This document shows, one piece after another, positions 28,214-38,284 of a DNA stretch of 64,000 nucleotides. The position numbers were made by a program, and so were the translations under genes. Position 1 is the stretch's first letter, and the number at the start of each line of letters is the position of its first letter. Source of the stretch: Mycolicibacterium sp. MU0050 (GTDB taxonomy: Bacteria > Actinomycetota > Actinomycetes > Mycobacteriales > Mycobacteriaceae); the NCBI RefSeq assembly GCF_963378085.1, contig NZ_OY726395.1:3968001-4032000 (forward strand), read 5' to 3'. The notes below the pieces were generated by a model that had not been told where the DNA came from, did not search any database, and worked only from the letters and a program-made list of their open reading frames with translations.

Positions 28214-29505
28214 GCCCGCACCCCTCGCCTTCGTGTCCAACGCCGGGTCCGCCGGAGCGACTGTGCCCCAATGGTTTCCCGCGCGCTGCGGTGATGGACC
28301 AGGTCATAGTCGGTGATCGCCCGGCGGTAGGCGCCCAGCAGCGCGTCGACGGTGTGATCCCAGGAGAAGGTCGAGGCGTGCGCCACCGCGGCCGCGCCCA
28401 TGGCGGCCAGGTCCGCGTGCTGCAGCATCTCCCCGAGCGCGCCCGCCCAGCGGTCTGGATCGTGGTTGTCCACCAACCTGCCGGTCTGCCCGTCGCGAAC
28501 CGCCACCGGCAGGCCCCCCACGGCGGCCGCCACCACCGGCGTGCCGCAGGCCTGGGCCTCCACCGCCACCAGGCCGAAGGACTCCGAATAGCTCGGAACC
28601 GCCACCAGGTCGGCGGCGCGATAGACGTTGACCAGGTTCGCGCGCGTCTGCGGCGGCAGGAAGGTCACCCGGTCGCAGATGCCCAACTCGTCGGCCAGGC
28701 GCATCAGGCCGTCCGGGGCGGCCAGGCCACTGCCCGACGGGCCGCCGGCCACCACGACACGCACCCCGGGCAGCTTGGCCGCCGCGCGGAGCAGCACGTC
28801 GGGGGCCTTGAGCGGCTGGATGCGGCCCACGAAGGCGATCGTCGGTTCGTCGGGCAAGCCGAGCGCGGCCCGCGCCGCGCGGCGATCTCCAGGGGTGAAG
28901 GTCTGCAGATCCACGCCCGGATGGACGATGTCGATCCGGCCGGGATCCGCGCGGTGCAGCGAAACCAGTTGGCGTGCTTCGTCTTCGGTGTTGACGATGA
29001 GCCGGTCGGCCTCGTCGACCACCTGCTGCTCCCCGACCGCCCGCAAGGCCGGCTCGGGCGAGTCCCCCTCCGCCAGCGCCGCGTTCTTGACGGCGGCCAG
29101 GGTGTGCGCGGTGTGCACCAGTGGCACCGCCCAGCGGTCCCGGGCCAGCCAGCCGACCTGACCGGACAGCCAATAATGCGAGTGGACGATGTCGTAGTAG
29201 CCGGGTTCATGAGTGGCCTCGGCGCGCAGCACCCCGGCGGTGAACGCGCACAGCTGCGTGGGCAGGTCGTACTTGTCGAGCCCCTCGAAGGGGCCGGCGA
29301 CCACGTTGCGGACCACCACCCCGGGGGCCACCGGCACCACCGGCGCGTCCGCCGACGACGTCGCCCGGGTGAAGATCTCGACCTCCACCCCGCGCTGCGC
29401 CAGGTGCAATGCGGTCTGCAGGACGTAGACGTTCATCCCCCCGGCATCACCGGTTCCCGGCTGGGCCAGCGGCGAGGTATGGACCGACAACACTGCGACG
29501 CGCAC
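28210..29505 (-). CDS. mshA: D-inositol-3-phosphate glycosyltransferase MshA
   Basis: Transfers GlcNAc from UDP-GlcNAc to 1-L-inositol 3-phosphate, the first committed step of mycothiol synthesis. The 431 residues form a GT-B glycosyltransferase family 4 enzyme. The N-terminal substrate loop is [43 protein letters not shown] and the EX7E region [21 protein letters not shown] follow. The start is a GTG at 29505 with AAGGA upstream, and the C-terminus is strongly basic. It lies 9 bp after the ROK regulator and overlaps the YbjN gene by 4 bp. Confidence 0.96.
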   Translation of the reverse strand: MRVAVLSVHTSPLAQPGTGDAGGMNVYVLQTALHLAQRGVEVEIFTRATSSADAPVVPVAPGVVVRNVVAGPFEGLDKYDLPTQLCAFTAGVLRAEATHEPGYYDIVHSHYWLSGQVGWLARDRWAVPLVHTAHTLAAVKNAALAEGDSPEPALRAVGEQQVVDEADRLIVNTEDEARQLVSLHRADPGRIDIVHPGVDLQTFTPGDRRAARAALGLPDEPTIAFVGRIQPLKAPDVLLRAAAKLPGVRVVVAGGPSGSGLAAPDGLMRLADELGICDRVTFLPPQTRANLVNVYRAADLVAVPSYSESFGLVAVEAQACGTPVVAAAVGGLPVAVRDGQTGRLVDNHDPDRWAGALGEMLQHADLAAMGAAAVAHASTFSWDHTVDALLGAYRRAITDYDLVHHRSARETIGAQSLRRTRRWTRRRGVRA

Positions 29506-29514
29506 ACCTCATCC

Positions 29515-30774
29515 TTACACCAGGCGACCGCACCCCAGGTAAGCGCGGGTGGCCCGCCGCAGCGCGCCCAGCGGGTCGGCGTAGAGCGCGCCGAGGGACA
29601 CCACGCCGGCGCCGACCTCCTGCACCCGGTTGCCGAAGGCGGTGATCCGGACCTCGCGCGGCGCCAGCACCGACTTCTGGGCGTACGCGCCCACGACCCC
29701 GGTGATGGTTTCGGAGTATTCGGTGAATGCCTGCCCGCCGACGACGAGGTCGTCGGGGTTCAGCAGATCCCGCAGCAACGCCACGGCCTCGCCGAGCACC
29801 CGCGCCCGTTCGGCCAGCAGCCGCTGGGCGGCCTCGTTGCCGCGCCGCGCGGCGGTCACCACCGCGGCCACGGTCGCGACCTGCGACCCCGGCCCGGCGA
29901 GGATGCCCGACCTTCGGGCGGCGGCCACCACGGCCTCGTCGCTGACCGTGGTCTCCAAAACTCCTGTGCCGCCCAGCAATTCCGAATGCGCGGGCAGGTT
30001 GGCAATGGTGCCGGGTCCGCTGCTGGGACTGTGCACCCGGCCGTCGATGATCAGCGCGTAGCCCACGGTCTCCCGGGCGTAGACGTACAGGCTGGTCGCC
30101 GGCGCGTTGAGGCGGCGCACCCCGAGCAGCAGTTCGGCCGCGGCCATCGCGTCGACGTGGGCGGCCACCGACACCGGCAGACCCAGCGTGTCGGCCAGCA
30201 CCGGCCCCGCCGGGGCCTGATTCCAGCCCAGCCGCGGGTGATCGACCACGCCACGGGCGCTGTCCACGGTGCCGCCGGTGGCGACACCGATCCACAGGGT
30301 CTGACGGCGATGCCAGCGGCTGAGGTAGCGCTGCACGCTGGCGGCCAGCGCCGCCAGGGCGGACCCCTGGGCGCCGCGCGGCGTCGGGGTCTCGACCGCA
30401 TCCAGCGTGCGGCCGAACAGGTCGGTGGCCACGATGCTGGTGGTCTTCGCGCCGATGTGCACGCCGACGGTCAGGTAGGGCTCGTGATTGACCTCGACCG
30501 GCACCCGTGGGCGACCGATGGCCCCCGAGGTGGCCAGATCCGCGCGCTCGCGCAGCAGGCCGGCCTCCAGCAGGGCGGTGACCTGGCGGTTCACCGTGGC
30601 GATCGAGAGCTTGGTGCTGCCGGCAATGGCGTCGCGGGCCACCGGGCCGCGCAGCCGGACGGCGGCGAAGACGGCCGCGGCGGCGCCGTCGGCGATCCGC
30701 AGCGCCGGCGGGACGACCTGATGCCGCGAGCGCAGCGGATGGAGCTGAGAAACGGGGGCGAGGGTGGTACGCAC
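29515..30774 (-). CDS. ROK family transcriptional regulator
   Basis: A 419-residue NagC/XylR-type repressor. An N-terminal winged helix (IAGSTKLSIATVNRQVTALLEAGLL) precedes the ROK actin-like domain with VGVHIGAKTTSIVATDLFGR (phosphate-binding loop) and VARGVVDHPRLGW. The CXCGXXGC zinc motif of sugar kinases is not present, suiting a regulator. It starts with GTG at 30774 and is followed 9 bp later by mshA, so it may respond to a sugar linked to mycothiol or envelope synthesis. It is the Rv0485 counterpart. Confidence 0.87.
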   Translation of the reverse strand: MRTTLAPVSQLHPLRSRHQVVPPALRIADGAAAAVFAAVRLRGPVARDAIAGSTKLSIATVNRQVTALLEAGLLRERADLATSGAIGRPRVPVEVNHEPYLTVGVHIGAKTTSIVATDLFGRTLDAVETPTPRGAQGSALAALAASVQRYLSRWHRRQTLWIGVATGGTVDSARGVVDHPRLGWNQAPAGPVLADTLGLPVSVAAHVDAMAAAELLLGVRRLNAPATSLYVYARETVGYALIIDGRVHSPSSGPGTIANLPAHSELLGGTGVLETTVSDEAVVAAARRSGILAGPGSQVATVAAVVTAARRGNEAAQRLLAERARVLGEAVALLRDLLNPDDLVVGGQAFTEYSETITGVVGAYAQKSVLAPREVRITAFGNRVQEVGAGVVSLGALYADPLGALRRATRAYLGCGRLV

Positions 30775-30890
30775 GATGGGTTTGTCCTAAGGGTCCGGTT
30801 CGGTTGGGGCGTCGAGGAACCCGCGCCAACCCGACGGAAGTCAGGACTTGTCAGGCGCGGGGATCACCGGGACAACAACAGGACAACGCC

Positions 30891-30932
30891 CCGCACGTCA
30901 TGGCGTGCGGAGCGCGGGCTGTTCCCGGGAAC
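30891..30932. promoter_or_regulatory. Two inverted repeats in the ROK/SDR divergent region
   Basis: CCGCACG-n6-CGTGCGG (30891-30910) and the perfect palindrome GTTCCCGGGAAC (30921-30932) lie between the divergent ROK and SDR genes. Either could be a ROK or other repressor operator; no consensus was matched. Confidence 0.4.
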
Positions 30933-30997
30933 CGGTTGGACACGAAGCGAAATTTAACACACCCGCCGAGGTTGGCACGGTCACTAGAGTTGGCACG

Positions 30998-31768
30998 ATG
31001 ACCGATTCTCGCGACGGGGTCCAGAAGATCGCTGTTGTCACCGGGGCCAGCTCCGGCATCGGCGAAGAGACCGCGAAAGTACTTGCCGCCCTTGGCTTCC
31101 ATGTGGTCGTCGCTGCCCGGCGAAGGGACCGCGTCGAGGCGCTGGCCGCCGAGATCGGCGGCACCGCGGCAGTGACGGACGTCACTGACGACGCTTCGGT
31201 GGCGGCGTTGGCCGACGCGGTGCGGCGGCTTCCGGGACAGCTGTCGGTGCTGGTCAACAACGCCGGCGGCGCCAAGGGGCTGGCTCCGGTCGCCGACGCC
31301 GACCTGGAGCACTGGCGCTGGATGTGGGAGACCAACGTGCTGGGCACGCTGCGGGTCACCCGCGCGTTGCTCGACCAGCTGGTCGCATCCGGCGACGGCC
31401 TGATTGTCACCGTCACCTCGATCGCTGCCTTCGAGACCTACGACGGCGGCTCCGGCTACACCGCCGCCAAGCACGGTCAGGGTGCCCTGCACCGCACCCT
31501 GCGCGGCGAACTACTCGGAAAACCGGTGCGGCTCACCGAGATTGCGCCCGGCGCGGTGGAAACCGAATTCTCCCTGGTCCGCTTCGACGGCGACGAGCAG
31601 CGCGCCGACGCGGTGTACGCGGGCATCACCCCCCTGGTCGCGCGGGACGTCGCCGAGGTGATCGGTTTCGTCGCCGACCGGCCCTCCCACGTCAACCTGG
31701 ATCAGATCGTGATCCGCCCCCGCGACCAGGCTCCCAACGGTCGGTTCAACCGCCGCCCGGCGCCGTGA
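30998..31768 (+). CDS. Short-chain dehydrogenase/reductase
   Basis: A 256-residue classical [21 protein letters not shown] (cofactor glycine motif), RRRDR (suggesting NADP preference), [29 protein letters not shown] (Ser, Tyr and Lys catalytic set) and [11 protein letters not shown]. Substrate unknown. The ATG at 30998 is seven nt after a TAGAGT -10 (30985-30990), so the mRNA is likely leaderless; the 9-bp repeat GTTGGCACG occurs twice just before the start. It is the Rv0484c counterpart. Its 3' end overlaps the L,D-transpeptidase gene by 23 bp. Confidence 0.9.
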   Translation: MTDSRDGVQKIAVVTGASSGIGEETAKVLAALGFHVVVAARRRDRVEALAAEIGGTAAVTDVTDDASVAALADAVRRLPGQLSVLVNNAGGAKGLAPVADADLEHWRWMWETNVLGTLRVTRALLDQLVASGDGLIVTVTSIAAFETYDGGSGYTAAKHGQGALHRTLRGELLGKPVRLTEIAPGAVETEFSLVRFDGDEQRADAVYAGITPLVARDVAEVIGFVADRPSHVNLDQIVIRPRDQAPNGRFNRRPAP

Positions 31769-32957
31769 GCGCGGACATCGCCTGCCAGTCCGGCCAGTCC
31801 ACCGCCCAGTCCCAGATGTCGCCGTCGGCGTGGGACAGCTCGATGCGGGTCCCGGTGACCTCCACCGGGTCGCCGTAGATCGCCGAATGGAAGTACTGCT
31901 CGGCGTCCTCGAGCGAGAGGTTGATGCACCCGTTGGTGACGTTCGCGTTGCCCTGGGCGCCCAGGCTCGCCGGATTCGCGTGGATGAACTCGCCGTTGTT
32001 GGAGATCCGCACGGCGAATCGTTCCCGCAGGTTGGCGTAGCCGGCGGCCGGGTTGGTCATGTAGAAGTCCTCGTACTTCTCGGTGACCACGTGGATGCCG
32101 CTGCGGGTGACGTTGCGGTCCACGTCGCCCTCGCCGTAGCTGCACGGGAAGTCCATGCTGACGCCCGCGTCGGTGAGCACCTGGATCCGGTGGCTGGCCG
32201 CGTCGGCGCGGACCACCTGGCGGCGGCCGATCGTGAAGTCCAGCGTCGAGTCCGCCGCCCCGTAGGCGCCGTCGCCCAAGTGCACGCCGTACAGCGGCGC
32301 GGCCACGTGCACCGTGGTTCCGGCGGGGAAGTATTCCCGGCTGCGCCAATGCACGCGGGCGCCCTCGGCCTCGTCCGGCAACCACGCCCAGCTGCCCTCG
32401 ACCGGCGGCTCGGTGGTGACCCGCAGGGCCCGTTCGACGGCCGCCTTGTCGCTGATCGGCGCGTCGAACTGCAGGATGATCGGGGCCGCGACGCCGACGG
32501 TCTGGCCGTCGGTCAGTTGGAACTGTCCGCTGACCACCCGGACCGGGCGCAGCGTTCCGAAGCTGCCGGCGACCGGTACCGCCTGCCCATCGGCGCCCAC
32601 CACCGCGCCGTCCCAGGTATAGGTCGTGTCGTAGCCGAGCGGCTCCGTGATCACGAACGCGGTGCGCTCGCGGTCCATCTGACCGGCCACCACCTTGCCG
32701 TCCGGATTGCGCAGCACCAATCGCTGCAGCCGGCCGTAACGGACCGCTACCCGCACCGGATCGGTGGGCAGCACGCCGGTGGCCGCGTCGGCCGGGGTGA
32801 AATCGATCTCCGGGGCCGGCGGCGGTCCCGCCTGATCGCCCGAGCCCCGCAGGCAGGCGGCCAGCGCGCCGGGTGCAGCCACGCCCAGCGCCAGCACGCC
32901 GATCGCCCGGCGTCGCGTGACCGACGTCGGTGGCGCGATGTCGCGCGCGGGCCTCAC
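31746..32957 (-). CDS. lprQ: L,D-transpeptidase lipoprotein (LprQ / Ldt5-type)
   Basis: Forms 3-3 peptidoglycan cross-links in the periplasm. The 403 residues start with a signal and lipobox ending LAAC (C35). Two Ig-like domains follow (about 45-250) and then the YkuD catalytic domain with [23 protein letters not shown]326, and C344 as nucleophile. The usual SHGC is TNGC here, a departure I associate with the Ldt5 group. The C-terminus is Trp-rich ([12 protein letters not shown]). It is the Rv0483 counterpart and lies 33 bp downstream of murB, also a wall gene. Confidence 0.9.
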   Translation of the reverse strand: MRPARDIAPPTSVTRRRAIGVLALGVAAPGALAACLRGSGDQAGPPPAPEIDFTPADAATGVLPTDPVRVAVRYGRLQRLVLRNPDGKVVAGQMDRERTAFVITEPLGYDTTYTWDGAVVGADGQAVPVAGSFGTLRPVRVVSGQFQLTDGQTVGVAAPIILQFDAPISDKAAVERALRVTTEPPVEGSWAWLPDEAEGARVHWRSREYFPAGTTVHVAAPLYGVHLGDGAYGAADSTLDFTIGRRQVVRADAASHRIQVLTDAGVSMDFPCSYGEGDVDRNVTRSGIHVVTEKYEDFYMTNPAAGYANLRERFAVRISNNGEFIHANPASLGAQGNANVTNGCINLSLEDAEQYFHSAIYGDPVEVTGTRIELSHADGDIWDWAVDWPDWQAMSALTAPGGG

Positions 32958-32990
32958 AGTGGAAAAGGATACGGACGCCGGCGGCCCCGG

Positions 32991-34052
32991 TCAGATCACC
33001 GCGCCGATGATGACGGGCTCGGGCTCGAGCCGGATCCCGAACGCATCGAGGACGCCGTCGCGCACCCGGCGCGCCAGCGCGACGATGTCGTCCCCCGTGG
33101 CGCCGCCGCGGTTGGTCAGCGCCAGCGCATGCTTGGTGGACAGCCGCGCCGGCGCGTCCTCGCCGGGGAAACCCTTGCCGAAGCCCGCGGCCTCCACCAG
33201 CCACCCGGCGGCCAGCTTGACCTCCGCGCCGGCCGGGTAATGCGGGACCGGTCCGTCCGCGCGCGCCGCGACGGCCTCGAACGTCGCGGGGCTGACCACC
33301 GGATTGGTGAAAAACGAACCGACACTCCAGGTGTCGTGATCGGCCGCGTCGAGCACCATGCCCTTACCGCGGCGCAGGCCCAGCACGGCCTCGCGGACCC
33401 GCGCCGGCTCGACCCGGTCACCGGCGTCGGCGCCGAGGGTCTTGGCCAGTTCGCCGTAGCGCAGCGGTGCGCTGCGGCCGGCGGCATCGAGCGCAAATTC
33501 GACCTCGAGCACCACGAAGTTCGCGGCGTCCGGCCCGTGCTTGAGGATGCTGGTGCGATAGCCGAATCGCAGCGCCTCGGGCCCCACCCAGGACACCTGC
33601 CCGGTCCGCCGGTCGAGCAGCCGCACCCGCGTGAGGGTGTCGGCGACCTCGGCGCCGTAGGCGCCGACGTTCTGCACCGGGGTGGCGCCCGCCGAGCCGG
33701 GGATGCCGGACAGGCACTCCAGCCCGCCCAGACCGGCGGCCAACGACACGACCACGACGTCGTCCCAGAGGGCCCCGGCCTCGGCGCGCACCAGGTTGCC
33801 GTCGACGACGATGCCGCTGGAGGCGATCTGCAGCACGGTCAGATCCTCGCGGTCACCGGCCAGCACCACGTTGGATCCGCCGGCGAGTAACAGCACCGCC
33901 TGGCCGCGGAGTTCGCCGAGCGCGGCGACGATCTGCTCGGTGCTCACGGCCGTGATGAGCCGGCGGGCGACCGGTCCCACACGCAAGGTGGTCAGCGGCG
34001 CCAGCGGCACCTGCTCGGCCACCGCCGCACCCGCGAATTGCGAACCGCCCAC
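32991..34052 (-). CDS. murB: UDP-N-acetylenolpyruvoylglucosamine reductase
   Basis: NADPH- and FAD-dependent second step of UDP-MurNAc synthesis for peptidoglycan. The 353 residues show the FAD motifs [13 protein letters not shown] and [27 protein letters not shown], the YRTSILKHG segment and the catalytic serine in [11 protein letters not shown]. It starts with GTG at 34052. It is divergent from the DUF2505 gene across only 26 bp and probably co-transcribed with lprQ. Confidence 0.95.
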   Translation of the reverse strand: MGGSQFAGAAVAEQVPLAPLTTLRVGPVARRLITAVSTEQIVAALGELRGQAVLLLAGGSNVVLAGDREDLTVLQIASSGIVVDGNLVRAEAGALWDDVVVVSLAAGLGGLECLSGIPGSAGATPVQNVGAYGAEVADTLTRVRLLDRRTGQVSWVGPEALRFGYRTSILKHGPDAANFVVLEVEFALDAAGRSAPLRYGELAKTLGADAGDRVEPARVREAVLGLRRGKGMVLDAADHDTWSVGSFFTNPVVSPATFEAVAARADGPVPHYPAGAEVKLAAGWLVEAAGFGKGFPGEDAPARLSTKHALALTNRGGATGDDIVALARRVRDGVLDAFGIRLEPEPVIIGAVI

Positions 34053-34078
34053 GGGCCGTAACGGTAGCCTGACCAGTC

Positions 34079-34588
34079 ATGCCGCGTTCATTCGACTTGT
34101 CGGCCAACTATCAGGGCAGCGTCGCGCAGGTGCATGCGGCGTTCGCCGACGAGCAGTACTGGCTGGCCCGGCTGGCCGACTCCGGCGCCGACGACGCCAC
34201 CCTGGACGCCCTCGAGGTCGCCGCCGACGGGGCCATCGACGTCGCCACCACGCAGGTGCTGCGCGCCGACCGGCTGCCGGGTTTCGTCGCCCAATTCCAC
34301 CAGGGCGACCTGCACATCAAGCGCGCGGAATCGTGGAGCGCGATCAGCGGGGACCGGGCCACGGCGACCGTCGCCGCGCGCATTCCCGGCGCGCCGGCCT
34401 CGGTGCACGGGTCAGGCAAGCTGACTCCCGACGGTGCCGGCGCCAAGGCCGACCTCAAGGTCACCGTGGAGGTCAAGATCCCGCTGGTCGGCGGCAAGGT
34501 GGAGGCCTTCATCGGCAGTCAGCTCGTCGAGCTGCTGATCAGCGAACAGCGCTTCACCACCGCGTGGATCCTGGACCGGCAGCACTGA
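34079..34588 (+). CDS. DUF2505 family protein
   Basis: A 169-residue START/SRPBCC-like protein: MPRSFDLSANYQGSVAQVHAAFADEQYW at the N-terminus, a central beta-rich region and a C-terminal amphipathic helix (VEAFIGSQLVELLISEQRFTTAWI). The fold suggests binding of a hydrophobic ligand. A TAGCCT -10 ends 8 nt before the ATG, so a leaderless mRNA is likely. It is the Rv0481c counterpart. The following methyltransferase gene overlaps its end if the GTG at 34564 is used. Confidence 0.85.
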   Translation: MPRSFDLSANYQGSVAQVHAAFADEQYWLARLADSGADDATLDALEVAADGAIDVATTQVLRADRLPGFVAQFHQGDLHIKRAESWSAISGDRATATVAARIPGAPASVHGSGKLTPDGAGAKADLKVTVEVKIPLVGGKVEAFIGSQLVELLISEQRFTTAWILDRQH

Positions 34589-35388
34589 CCCGCCGACCCG
34601 CGACCCCGCACCGCCCGATCGGCCAACCGACCCGGGGCACCACCGGCTACAACCGACTGCGCCGCGCGGACCGCTGGCTGGTGCACGCGCCGCGGGTGTG
34701 CGCCGCGCTGACCTCGGCCACCGACCCCCTGGTGGTCGACCTGGGCTACGGGGCCCTTCCCGTGACGACGCTGGAGTTCGCCGCGCGGCTGCGTCGAATC
34801 CGCCCCGACGTGCGGGTGGTGGGCCTCGAGATCGACCCGGAACGGGTCCGCACGGCGCGCACGGCCGCCACCGATGCCGTCGACTTCGCCTTGGGCGGCT
34901 TCGAACTCGCGGGCTTGCACCCGGTGCTGGTGCGCGCGTTCAACGTGCTGCGGCAGTATCCGGTCGACGAGGTCGCGGCCGCCTGGTCGACCATGCAGGC
35001 GGCGCTGCCCGCCGGCGGGTTGATCCTCGACGGGACCTGCGACGAGATCGGCCGACGATCCTGCTGGGTGTTGCTGGATCGCGGGGGTCCGGTCAGCCTG
35101 ACCCTGGCCTGCGACCCCCGGCACATCGACCGACCTTCGGATCTGGCCGAGCGGTTGCCGAAGATCCTCATCCATCGCAATGTGGCCGGGCAGCCGGTGC
35201 ACGAACTGCTGGCCGCCGCGGACCGGGCCTGGGCCGCCGCGGCCGCCCACGGGGTGTTCGGGCCGCGAGAACGTTGGCGCGCCATGCTCGCCGCCCTGGC
35301 CGCCGATGGGGTGTCGCTGGAGCCGTCCCGCCGAAAGATCCGCGACGGCGTGCTGACGGTGCCGTGGTCGGTCGTGGCTCCGGCGTAA
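34564..35388 (+). CDS. Class I SAM-dependent methyltransferase-like protein
   Basis: About 274 residues. The SAM-binding region is PLVVDLGYGALPVTTLEFAARL and VVGLEIDPERVRTA (motif I and acidic loop), followed by NVLRQYPVDEVAAAW and GGLILDGTCDEIGRRSCWVLL. There is no ATG; the GTG at 34564 gives a 25-bp overlap with the upstream gene, and a later in-frame GTG at the WLVHAP segment would remove 40 residues. Substrate unknown. It sits between Rv0481c- and Rv0480c-like genes, where I do not recall an annotated gene in M. tuberculosis. Confidence 0.75.
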   Translation: MDPGPAALTRRPATPHRPIGQPTRGTTGYNRLRRADRWLVHAPRVCAALTSATDPLVVDLGYGALPVTTLEFAARLRRIRPDVRVVGLEIDPERVRTARTAATDAVDFALGGFELAGLHPVLVRAFNVLRQYPVDEVAAAWSTMQAALPAGGLILDGTCDEIGRRSCWVLLDRGGPVSLTLACDPRHIDRPSDLAERLPKILIHRNVAGQPVHELLAAADRAWAAAAAHGVFGPRERWRAMLAALAADGVSLEPSRRKIRDGVLTVPWSVVAPA

Positions 35389-35407
35389 CCCCACTAGCCT
35401 GGAGATC

Positions 35408-36223
35408 ATGCGCATCGCACTCGCCCAGATCGCCAGCGGCACCGACCCGGCCGCCAACCTGGCGACCGTGGAGGAACTCACCCGGCGCGCGGCGGGGGAC
35501 GGCGCCCGGCTGGTGGTCTTCCCGGAGGCCACCATGTGCCGCTTCGGGGTGTCGCTGAAGCCGGTCGCCGAACCCGTCGACGGCCCATGGGCCGACGGGG
35601 TGCGCCGGATCGCGGCCGCCGCCGGGGTGACGGTGGTGGCCGGCATGTTCTGCCCCACCCCCGACGGCCGGATCACCAACACCCTGCTGGCCGCCGGACC
35701 CGACGTCGATGCGAGTTACGACAAGATCCACCTCTACGACGCGTTCGGCTTCACCGAGTCCCGCACCGTCGCCCCCGGGTTCACGCCGGTGACCATCGAG
35801 GTCGACGGCGTGGTCGTCGGCCTCACCACCTGCTACGACATTCGGTTCCCCGAGTTGTACGTGGAGCTGGCCCGCCGCGGCGCCCAGCTGATCACCGTCA
35901 GCGCGTCCTGGGGCTCCGGCCCCGGCAAGCTCGAGCAGTGGACCCTGCTGGCCCGGGCCCGCGCGCTGGACACCGCGAGCTACCTCGCGGCCGTCGACCA
36001 GGCCTATCCCGGCGACGAACTCGCCGCCGCCGGCCCCACCGGCGTCGGCGGCAGCCTGGTGGTCAGTCCGTACGGCCAGGTGCTGGTCACCGCGGACCAG
36101 GATCCGCAGCTGTTGGTGCACGACATCGACCTCGACGCGGTCGCCAAGGCCCGCGACACGCTGGCGGTGCTCACCAACCGCTCGTCCTTCGCTCAGCTCG
36201 ATAGGGCAGAATCGCGCGGGTGA
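35408..36223 (+). CDS. Carbon-nitrogen hydrolase (nitrilase superfamily amidase)
   Basis: A 271-residue amidase of the nitrilase fold with the catalytic triad E40 (VVFPEATMC), K106 (YDKIHLYD) and C142 (LTTCYDIRFPELY). The DAFGFTES loop and ALDTASYLAAVDQA are typical of the Nit1/Nit2 and deaminated-glutathione amidase branch, so a repair-type role is possible. A TAGCCT -10 ends 7 nt before the ATG: leaderless. The stop overlaps the next start (GTGA). It is the Rv0480c counterpart. Confidence 0.92.
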   Translation: MRIALAQIASGTDPAANLATVEELTRRAAGDGARLVVFPEATMCRFGVSLKPVAEPVDGPWADGVRRIAAAAGVTVVAGMFCPTPDGRITNTLLAAGPDVDASYDKIHLYDAFGFTESRTVAPGFTPVTIEVDGVVVGLTTCYDIRFPELYVELARRGAQLITVSASWGSGPGKLEQWTLLARARALDTASYLAAVDQAYPGDELAAAGPTGVGGSLVVSPYGQVLVTADQDPQLLVHDIDLDAVAKARDTLAVLTNRSSFAQLDRAESRG

Positions 36224-37182
36224 CCAATCCGCCGCACGGCGACGACCCGATGTGGGCCCGCCCGACACCCGAGCCCACCGCCGCCACCGAACGCTTCAAC
36301 AGCGCGCCGGGGGCCGAGGCCCGTCCCACGGAGCGGATCGAGCGACCGCATGCGGATCCCGCCACCCAGCACATCCCGCGTGCGGACACACCGCCACCGC
36401 CGGCCGGCAACACACCGCCACCGCCGCCCGCGAAGGAAAGCCCCGTGCGCCGGTTCTTGTCCGATCCGTTGTCGATCACCCTGGTCCTGGTGATCGTGGC
36501 CGCCCTCGGCATCGCCGGCGTACTGGCCGGTGAGCTGTACGCCCGCAATCGCGCCAATACCATTGTGGCGCAGGTGACCTCGTGCGTGGTCGAGGACGAG
36601 GCCACCGCCTCGTTCGGCGTCACCCCGCCGTTCCTGTGGCAGCACGCGCGCAAGAAGTACACCAACATCTCCATCGAGACCGCGGGTAACCAGGTCCGCG
36701 ACGCCAAGGGCATGACGGTCAACATCGACATCGAGGATGTCCAGCTGGCCGAGACCGCGAACTCCGGCGGCACCATCGGCTCGCTGGTCGCAACCATCAC
36801 CTGGACCACCGAGGGCATCAAACAGACCGTGCAGGACGCCATTCCGCTGTTCGGCGGCATCGTCTCGGATGTGCAGACCAACCCCAACGACGGCACCATC
36901 GAACTGCGCGGCGGGCTCGGCAGCATCACCGCCAAGCCGCGCATCGACGAGGAGGGGCTGGCCCTCGACGTGCTCAGCGTCAGCGGTCTGGGTTTCACGT
37001 TGCCGCGCGAGACCGTGCAGCCGGTGCTGGACGCGTTCACCTCGCAGCTCACCAAGGGCTACCCGATGGGCATCCACGCCGAGAGCGTCGATGTCACGGA
37101 TTCCGGTGTGATCGCGGTGTTCGCGACCACCAACGCGACCATCCCGCCGGCCAACGAGGATCCCTGCTTCGCCGGTCTGTGA
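36220..37182 (+). CDS. DUF2993 / LmeA-type phospholipid-binding membrane protein
   Basis: A 320-residue protein anchored by one helix (ITLVLVIVAALGIAGVLAGELYA, near residues 87-109) after a Pro-rich cytosolic tail with two short Pro repeats. The extracytoplasmic part is the DUF2993 beta-rich lipid-binding domain (VTSCVVEDEATASFGVTPPFLWQ, TEGIKQTVQDAIPLFGGIVSDV, LPRETVQPVLDAFTSQL) with two or three cysteines. DUF2993 members such as LmeA bind phospholipids and act in mannan maturation. The GTG start overlaps the amidase stop. It is the Rv0479c counterpart. Confidence 0.87.
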   Translation: MTNPPHGDDPMWARPTPEPTAATERFNSAPGAEARPTERIERPHADPATQHIPRADTPPPPAGNTPPPPPAKESPVRRFLSDPLSITLVLVIVAALGIAGVLAGELYARNRANTIVAQVTSCVVEDEATASFGVTPPFLWQHARKKYTNISIETAGNQVRDAKGMTVNIDIEDVQLAETANSGGTIGSLVATITWTTEGIKQTVQDAIPLFGGIVSDVQTNPNDGTIELRGGLGSITAKPRIDEEGLALDVLSVSGLGFTLPRETVQPVLDAFTSQLTKGYPMGIHAESVDVTDSGVIAVFATTNATIPPANEDPCFAGL

Positions 37183-37188
37183 CCCGCG

Positions 37189-37866
37189 TCAGCTCAGGCC
37201 GTCGAGCACCGCGGCGGTGCCCGACAACCCGAGTCGGGTCGCCCCGGCGTCGAGCAGTGCGATCGCATCGTCGGCCGTGCGGATACCGCCGCTGGCCTTG
37301 ATGCCGAGCGCCGTCCCGACCGTGGCGGCCATCACCGCGATCGCCTGCACCGAGGCCCCGCCCGACGGGTGGAATCCCGTCGACGTCTTGACGAAGTCGG
37401 CGCCCGCGTCGGCGGCCGCCCGGCACACCGCGGCCAGGGTGTCCGGCCCCGCGAGCTCCAGCAGCGCCGCGGATTCGACGATGACCTTCAGCACCGCCGT
37501 CGGCACCGCGCTGCGCACGGCGGCCACGTCGGCCCGCACCGCGGCGACATCGCCGGCCAGCGCAGCCCCGACATCGATGACCATGTCCACTTCCACCGCG
37601 CCCGCGGCGACCGCCAGCGCCGCCTCCCGGGCCTTGATCTCGGGCAGGTGCTTACCGGACGGGAAGCCGGCCACGGTCGCGACCGCCATTTCGGCCGGCG
37701 CGGCCGCGACCGCGGCGCCGACCATCGACGGCGACACGCAGACCGCGTAGACGCCCAGCTCGACGGCGTCGGCGACCAGCGCCCGCACCTCGTCGGCGGT
37801 GGCCTCGGGCTTGAGCAGGGTGTGGTCCACGAGGGCGGCCACCCTCGCACGGGTCCAATCGGACAT
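37189..37866 (-). CDS. deoC: Deoxyribose-phosphate aldolase
   Basis: Cleaves 2-deoxyribose-5-phosphate to acetaldehyde and glyceraldehyde-3-phosphate. The 225-residue TIM barrel has [21 protein letters not shown], the Schiff-base K160 in DFVKTSTGF and the late lysine in [13 protein letters not shown]. It converges on the DUF2993 gene with a 6-bp gap and overlaps the DUF2599 gene by 1 bp, at the end of a minus-strand run from the XRE regulator and hbhA. Confidence 0.95.
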   Translation of the reverse strand: MSDWTRARVAALVDHTLLKPEATADEVRALVADAVELGVYAVCVSPSMVGAAVAAAPAEMAVATVAGFPSGKHLPEIKAREAALAVAAGAVEVDMVIDVGAALAGDVAAVRADVAAVRSAVPTAVLKVIVESAALLELAGPDTLAAVCRAAADAGADFVKTSTGFHPSGGASVQAIAVMAATVGTALGIKASGGIRTADDAIALLDAGATRLGLSGTAAVLDGLS

Positions 37867-38279
37867 CAGAAGGGCTCCTGGGTGCCGCCGGGATTACAGC
37901 CGGACTCGATCATGGAGGCGGTGTCCACCTCGGGTCGCCACGGCTCGAGGTTCCAGCTGACCTTGCCCGGATGGGCGAACTCGGCCAGTTGCCAGTGGCA
38001 CAGGAACTGCTCGCGCATGCCGGGGAGGTCGGCCTCGGGCGCCGATTCGAGCACCTGCCGCCAGGCGGCCTCCCCCACCGGCCGGTTGCGCAGCTGAGCG
38101 GCCTCGGCGCGCCCGGCCGCGGTGGGATACACCCGCAGGCTCTTCAGGTCGCCCCATTGCGCCCATTCGGTGCGCTCGATCAGGTCCGGCGGCGCCGCGG
38201 CGTCATCGGCGCGGGCGAGACCCGGCGGGACGACGACGGCGATCGCGGCCAGCGCGACGGCGGCGACCCGGTGCCGCAC
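37866..38279 (-). CDS. Secreted DUF2599-type protein
   Basis: A 137-residue exported protein with a clean signal peptide ([20 protein letters not shown], cleavage after ARA). The mature domain has [29 protein letters not shown] and a C-terminal ESGCNPGG; two cysteines probably form a disulphide. It fits DUF2599 (Rv0477 position). Function unknown. It lies 5 bp downstream of the DUF2516 gene in the hbhA run. Confidence 0.82.
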   Translation of the reverse strand: MRHRVAAVALAAIAVVVPPGLARADDAAAPPDLIERTEWAQWGDLKSLRVYPTAAGRAEAAQLRNRPVGEAAWRQVLESAPEADLPGMREQFLCHWQLAEFAHPGKVSWNLEPWRPEVDTASMIESGCNPGGTQEPF

Positions 38280-38284
38280 GGCGC

